NCBI GenBank assembly: GCA_041392475.1
Contig: JAWKLZ010000001.1
Coordinates: 2,666,001 to 2,730,000, forward strand
Origin: Chitinophagales bacterium
GTDB lineage: Bacteria > Bacteroidota > Bacteroidia > Chitinophagales > UBA2359
Direction of reading: 5' to 3'
DNA length: 64,000 nucleotides
The notes under the pieces are model-generated. The model worked only from the letters and a program-made list of their open reading frames with translations, was not told the DNA's origin and ran no database searches. Below are positions 59,876 to 64,000 of the stretch, piece after piece. Within the stretch, counting starts at the first letter, position 1, and each line of letters opens with the position of its first letter. Both the position numbers and the translations under genes were made by a program.

Positions 59876-60649
59876 ATGTTTTCAACACATCAATTAAAAC
59901 AAACCGCAGAAAAAATCATTCCCAAAAAATACTTGCGAGAAGCGGGACTCTACGCTATGCGAGCCACAATACCCTTGCATCGAGGCAATCAAGTAGAATG
60001 TCCTTGCTGCAAATCCACTTTCAGCAGTTTCGCCAGTTATGGACAACACAAACGGGAGAATGTCTTGTGTCGCTGGTGTTTATCTTTGGAGCGTCACCGA
60101 GGTTTGTGGCTCTATTTCCACGAAAAAACCAATTTGTCAACTGCAAAACTCAAAGTCCTACATTTTGCACCCGAGCATCAGTTTCAAAAATGGTTGAAAA
60201 ACGCACCAAACATTGACTATATCAGTGCCGATTTGGACATGCCTACTGCAATGGTCAAAATGGACATCACCAATATCACTTTCAATGACAACACCTTTGA
60301 TGTCATTATCTGCAACCACGTATTGGAGCATATTCCTGACGATGCCAAAGCCATGAGTGAGCTTTATAGAGTATTGAAGCCAGATGGCTGGGCCATTTTA
60401 GAAACCCCCATGTTGCCAAACGAAGAACGCCAAACCATTGAAGACCCAACGATTACAGACCCAAAAGAACGCATCCGATTGTTTCACCAAGCCGATCATG
60501 TTCGCATTTATGGCATGGACAAAAAAGAACGTTTGGAGAAAGCTGGTTTTGAAGTGCATTTGGATAGATTCCAAATGGATATGGACAAGGCACTTTTGGA
60601 ACGTTATCGCTTGGCAAGAGAATATATTTGGATAGCAAGGAAAAAGTAG
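59876..60649 (+). CDS. SAM-dependent methyltransferase with N-terminal zinc ribbon
   Basis: 257 residues. The N-terminus has two CxxC pairs (ECPCCKS at about 41-46 and VLCRWCLSLERHR at about 63-73), a small zinc ribbon. A class I methyltransferase fold follows: KVLHFAPEHQFQKWL, YISADLDMPTAMVKMDITN (with the acidic SAM-binding residue), FDVIICNHVLEHIPDDAKAMSELYRVLKPDGWAIL (Methyltransf_11 hallmark) and HVRIYGMDKKERLEKAGF. Found often in loci making cell-surface glycans, where it modifies a sugar. It begins 94 bases after the mobile element. Substrate unknown. Confidence 0.85.
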   Translation: MFSTHQLKQTAEKIIPKKYLREAGLYAMRATIPLHRGNQVECPCCKSTFSSFASYGQHKRENVLCRWCLSLERHRGLWLYFHEKTNLSTAKLKVLHFAPEHQFQKWLKNAPNIDYISADLDMPTAMVKMDITNITFNDNTFDVIICNHVLEHIPDDAKAMSELYRVLKPDGWAILETPMLPNEERQTIEDPTITDPKERIRLFHQADHVRIYGMDKKERLEKAGFEVHLDRFQMDMDKALLERYRLAREYIWIARKK

Positions 60650-60794
60650 CGTTACGAGATTTTTTCAATAGGCATTCTCGAATATTTTCGGTAAAACCCT
60701 ATCAGAACACACATTTTACCAAAAAAATGAACTTTTTGCTACAAGTATCAGTTGAAAAAAAGTATTTTCACATTCATTTTATCTTCTTTTTCCC

Positions 60795-63254
60795 ATGACC
60801 AAAACCCTCGCCCACATCATCCTTCCGCTTGCCATTCCACTCAAATATTCTTATGAAGTCACCGAAGAATGGAAAGACAAAATTGCAGTCGGCAAACGGG
60901 TAGAAGTGCAGTTTGGCGTGAAGCGAATTTATGCAGGAATCGTCAAGGAAATTTATGAAAAAGAGATGGAGGAAGGGGATTATGAACCCAAACCCATTTT
61001 GAATGTATTGGACGATGAGCCTATTTTGACGACCAAACAAATCGTTTTTTGGGAATGGCTAGCAGAATACTATATGTGTACCGAAGGCGAGGTGATGTTC
61101 AATGCACTTCCTTCGGGCTTCAAATTGTCGAGTGAAACCAAATTGATGCTCAATCCCAGCTTCAATGACGATTTTTCACTCTTAGATGACCGAGAGTACC
61201 TCATTGCAGAAGCATTGACCAACCAAGAAGAAATTACCATTGCAGATGTGCAGGACATTTTGGAATTGAAAAACGTTTTTTACATCATCAAGTCGCTGCT
61301 CGAAAAGAGCGTAATCATTGCCAAAGAAGAATTACAGCATACCTACAAGCCCAAAACAAAAACTTGCATACGCCTTTCGGAAACCTACAAAGACGAAAGC
61401 AAATTGGAGGAGTTTTTTGAAGAAATCAAACGGGCGTACAAACAACAGTCCATCATCATGGCATACATTCAGTTGAGCAATGAAAGCCACCATGATTTGT
61501 TGGATAAAAAAGCAGTGTTGACCAAAGCCGATGCCAGTAGTTCACAATTGAAAACCCTCATTGACAAAGGTGTATTTGAAGCAGTAGAGGTAGAAGTGAG
61601 CCGTCTAGAAGATGATTTTGAAGGGGAAACTTTGTCCTACGAACTATCTGACCATCAAGAGGAAGCTTACTTCAAAATCAAAGCGGGTTTCAAAGAAAAA
61701 AATGTGGCTCTGCTTCACGGCATTACTTCAAGTGGCAAAACGCAGGTGTATATCAAAATCATGCAAGAAGTAGTATCAGAAGGTAGGCAAGTGCTGTTTT
61801 TGATGCCCGAAATTGCGCTGACTTCGCAGATGATTTCCCGCCTCCGCAAAGTTTTCGGTGGTGAAATTGGGGTGTATCACTCCAAATTTAACTTTCAGGA
61901 ACGCATCGAAATTTGGCAAAAAGTATTGAGAAATGAATACAAAGTCATCGTTGGCGCACGTTCTTCCATGTTTTTACCTTTTGCAGATTTGGGGCTGGTA
62001 ATCGTGGACGAAGAACACGATCAGTCTTTCAAACAATATGACCCAAATCCACGATACCATGCTCGGGATGCTTCGATTTACTTGGCGTATTTGTATGGTG
62101 CAAAAACCATTTTGGGTTCTGCAACACCTTCCATTGAAAGCTATTACAATGCTGCGATTCTCAAAAAATATGCCTTTGTCGAAATGACTGAGCGTTTTGG
62201 AGGAGTCGAACCGCCACAAATTGTGATTGTAAATGTGAGTGAAGCGATTCGCCAAAATGAAATGAAATCGCACTTTACCAACCTCTTGCTCAAAGAAATC
62301 AAACACGTTATCAGCAACAATGAACAAGTAATTTTATTTCAAAACAGGCGGGGTTACTCGCCCTATCACATCTGTCACGATTGCGGATGGATTCCAAAAT
62401 GCCATCAATGCGATGTGAGTCTCACCTACCACAAATACGCCAATCACCTCAAATGTCATTACTGCGGTTATACCCGAAAATTGGTATCAAAATGTGATGC
62501 GTGTGGTAGCACACATTTGAAGATTCAGGGTTTTGGAACAGAAAAAATTGAAGATGAACTGCAATTGTATTTTCCTGATACCAAGATTGGAAGACTGGAT
62601 TTGGAAACGGCTCGAACCAAACACGGTTCTGAGCGCATCATCAACAATTTTCAGGACGGAAAAGTGAAAATATTGGTAGGCACGCAAATGGTCACAAAAG
62701 GTTTGGATTTTGACAATGTGAGTATTGTAGGGATTATTAGTGCCGATCATTTATTGAATTTTCCAGACTTTCGAGCTACTGAACGGGCCTTTCAATTGAT
62801 GCTTCAAGTGAGTGGACGGGCAGGACGGCGCAAAAAACGGGGTAAAGTACTCATTCAAACCCTAAACCCAAACCACAATACCTTGAAATTTGTACTTTAT
62901 CACGACTACATCAATTTCTTCAAAAGCGAACTACACGACCGCAACCGCTACAAATATCCTCCTTATGTGCGCATGATTCGCCTGACGGTCAAGCACAAAG
63001 ACAATGATAAGGTGAATGAAGCCGCCAATCTGCTGGCCCGTTATTTGAAGGAAGGACTGCCCAGAATGATTTTGGGACCAACGGTTCCGCCTGTGTCCCG
63101 TATTCGCTTGTACTATCTTCGCCACATTGTAATCAAACTTCCGAAAGACAATAAAGTAGTGTATTACAAGGAGTACATTCACCAGACCATTGCAAATATG
63201 AAATCAGATAAGCGATTTAAGTCGGTGGTCGTACAGACGGATGTAGATCCTTAG
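60795..63254 (+). CDS. priA: Primosomal protein N' (replication restart helicase PriA)
   Basis: 819 residues. Reloads the replicative helicase at stalled forks. N-terminal 3'-DNA-binding domain (IPLKYSYEVTEEWKDKIAVGKRVEVQFG, YAGIVKEIYE), Walker A LLHGITSSGKTQVY (about 305-318), GARSSMFLPFADLGLVIVDEEHDQSFKQ (DEEH box at about 403), the zinc-binding insertion with CHDCGWIPKCHQCDVSLTYH and CHYCGYTRKLVSKCDACG, then GTEKIEDELQLYFP, GTQMVTKGLDFDNVSIVGII and the C-terminal YPPYVRMIRLTVKHKD. All key residues are visible. Long and complete. Confidence 0.97.
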   Translation: MTKTLAHIILPLAIPLKYSYEVTEEWKDKIAVGKRVEVQFGVKRIYAGIVKEIYEKEMEEGDYEPKPILNVLDDEPILTTKQIVFWEWLAEYYMCTEGEVMFNALPSGFKLSSETKLMLNPSFNDDFSLLDDREYLIAEALTNQEEITIADVQDILELKNVFYIIKSLLEKSVIIAKEELQHTYKPKTKTCIRLSETYKDESKLEEFFEEIKRAYKQQSIIMAYIQLSNESHHDLLDKKAVLTKADASSSQLKTLIDKGVFEAVEVEVSRLEDDFEGETLSYELSDHQEEAYFKIKAGFKEKNVALLHGITSSGKTQVYIKIMQEVVSEGRQVLFLMPEIALTSQMISRLRKVFGGEIGVYHSKFNFQERIEIWQKVLRNEYKVIVGARSSMFLPFADLGLVIVDEEHDQSFKQYDPNPRYHARDASIYLAYLYGAKTILGSATPSIESYYNAAILKKYAFVEMTERFGGVEPPQIVIVNVSEAIRQNEMKSHFTNLLLKEIKHVISNNEQVILFQNRRGYSPYHICHDCGWIPKCHQCDVSLTYHKYANHLKCHYCGYTRKLVSKCDACGSTHLKIQGFGTEKIEDELQLYFPDTKIGRLDLETARTKHGSERIINNFQDGKVKILVGTQMVTKGLDFDNVSIVGIISADHLLNFPDFRATERAFQLMLQVSGRAGRRKKRGKVLIQTLNPNHNTLKFVLYHDYINFFKSELHDRNRYKYPPYVRMIRLTVKHKDNDKVNEAANLLARYLKEGLPRMILGPTVPPVSRIRLYYLRHIVIKLPKDNKVVYYKEYIHQTIANMKSDKRFKSVVVQTDVDP

Positions 63255-63402
63255 GCAAAATACATTTAGACTTTAGACGAAATATTAAAGACATAAAACA
63301 AAAGTTTTAATTCATTGACAGTAAAGGAATTAAGCGAAATCGTATTGGAAATGCAATTTACTCATAACCAAACATTTACTTCTTTTGTCTTTCGTCCAAA
63401 GT

Positions 63403-64000
63403 TCAAAAATACCGAGCTATATACTCCACGCTTGTAGCCGAAACCTCATTCATTCTCCGCAAGATTTGTCGTTTCCATTTGTCAGGATAACCTGTTTGTT
63501 GGTCATCTACGGCAGTAAAATGGATTGCAATCTTTTGGAAATCAATATCCTTAAAATCATCGTATAGCTCCAATGCTTTTCCCTGCAATCCTTTCTTTTT
63601 GCAGATATGAAAAGCCAATCTGCTTTCTTCAATCTGTCCGATGCACTCAAAAGGAGTGTGTTCGCCCAATCCCAACATCTGTTTGAACCAAATTTGGTTT
63701 TCTTCAATGTCGAATAGGTTTACCTCCCCAAACATTTCATTGACGATTGAAGTAGGCAAGTACGCCATATAATTGAGCCATACATAGGCACATTTAGGGC
63801 ATTTTTTGCACCACGGTTTGTCTATATTACAAGAATGAGTATGTTCAACCAAGTCCAAACTTTCTCGCAAAAGGTTGAAGATAAGAACGTCATAAATAGG
63901 TTGGAGGATGCTAAAATAATGAAAGTTGTCCACCAAACAATTTTTGATGTAGCTGTTGATCATCACTTCCGCAGCATAGGACTTCCCCCATTGATGGTTC
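63403..64000 (-). CDS. MurL-like epimerase / deazaguanine-synthase-fold protein, C-terminal part (cut by right edge)
   Basis: The frame has no in-frame stop up to 64000, so the start is outside the window; about 199 codons are visible. Seen: HQWGKSYAAEVMINSYIKN near the cut end, a cysteine group in DKPWCKKCPKCAYVWLNYMAYLP, EMFGEVNLFDIEENQIWFKQMLGLGEHTPFECIGQIEESR, and a basic C-terminus. The cysteine motif and the LGLGEHTPFECIG segment resemble MurL, which epimerises the terminal Glu of UDP-MurNAc-L-Ala-L-Glu. A general ExsB/QueC-like fold member is the alternative. A GTG at 63966 could mimic a start but lies within conserved sequence. Convergent with priA. Confidence 0.5.
   Translation of the reverse strand, partial: NHQWGKSYAAEVMINSYIKNCLVDNFHYFSILQPIYDVLIFNLLRESLDLVEHTHSCNIDKPWCKKCPKCAYVWLNYMAYLPTSIVNEMFGEVNLFDIEENQIWFKQMLGLGEHTPFECIGQIEESRLAFHICKKKGLQGKALELYDDFKDIDFQKIAIHFTAVDDQQTGYPDKWKRQILRRMNEVSATSVEYIARYF

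Noticed and set aside
1..64000. tRNA, rRNA, CRISPR, prophage or integrase genes
   Set aside because: I looked for cloverleaf ends with a GTTCGAATCC-like arm, spaced repeats and phage-type proteins and found none convincing.

Overview
The window looks like chromosomal DNA of a gliding-lineage member of Bacteroidota, perhaps a Saprospiria or Chitinophagia relative; I cannot place it more finely. The grounds are AT-rich coding DNA, start codons without clear Shine-Dalgarno sequences, several TAnnTTTG-type -7 promoter elements, many lipoproteins with a short signal and a Cys, and proteins with type IX secretion (T9SS) sorting tails of both the gliding CHU_C kind (type B) and the Por kind (type A). 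No rRNA, tRNA, CRISPR array, transposase, integrase or phage gene was seen.

Layout. 1-5.7 kb: edge of homogentisate dioxygenase (running off the left end), a divergent 3-oxoadipyl-CoA-type thiolase, a cystathionine beta-synthase-like enzyme, a cation diffusion facilitator and a class V aminotransferase. 5.8-13 kb: secreted or surface proteins (CARDB-like, a 1252-residue CHU_C protein, a PhoX/DUF839 protein with a Tat signal). 13-15.3 kb: an orphan T9SS tail remnant, a beta-class DNA methyltransferase convergent with a membrane-anchored GIY-YIG-like protein, and a decayed small frame. 15.4-21.5 kb: a sensor kinase, ndk, a DHH phosphoesterase, two FKBP lipoproteins and a TPR lipoprotein. 21.5-29.3 kb: ATP-grasp protein, SDR, TrmH, TetR regulator, B-type peptide permease, a lipoprotein, RlmB and a PhnP-like hydrolase. 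29.4-34.8 kb: exported proteins (PKD, T9SS type A, outer-membrane barrel) and a YfcH-type epimerase. 34.9-39.8 kb: peptide ABC importer (binding protein plus two unusually long permeases) without ATPase genes. 39.9-46.3 kb: exported unknown, acyltransferase, ArgE, TlpA-type thioredoxin, DUF4846 lipoprotein. 46.4-54.5 kb: twin TIGR03032 proteins, a TPR/O-GlcNAc-transferase-like protein, MFS transporter, ArnT-like glycosyltransferase. 54.7-64 kb: FKBP lipoprotein, methyltransferases, apaG, gmk, yicC, rlmN, priA and a truncated MurL-like gene at the right edge.

How it fits together. Most of the window is ordinary housekeeping and cell-envelope biology. Exported proteins go out by Sec, Lol, Tat or T9SS. 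FKBP lipoproteins probably help them fold, and the peptide importer and ArgE suggest peptide and amino-acid use. HmgA and the thiolase point to catabolism of aromatic amino acids.

The most interesting finding is non-coding. There are two families of short inverted-repeat elements (MITE-like). One is present as two 228-bp copies at 55.2 and 59.6 kb, and the other as one 141-bp copy at 11.4 kb. All three are flanked by 7-8 bp direct repeats, as expected for transposition by an enzyme encoded elsewhere. Other observations are the orphan T9SS tail, an acyltransferase whose conserved N-terminus has no ATG, GTG or TTG, matching insertions in both peptide permeases, and the methyltransferase beside a membrane-tethered GIY-YIG-like protein.
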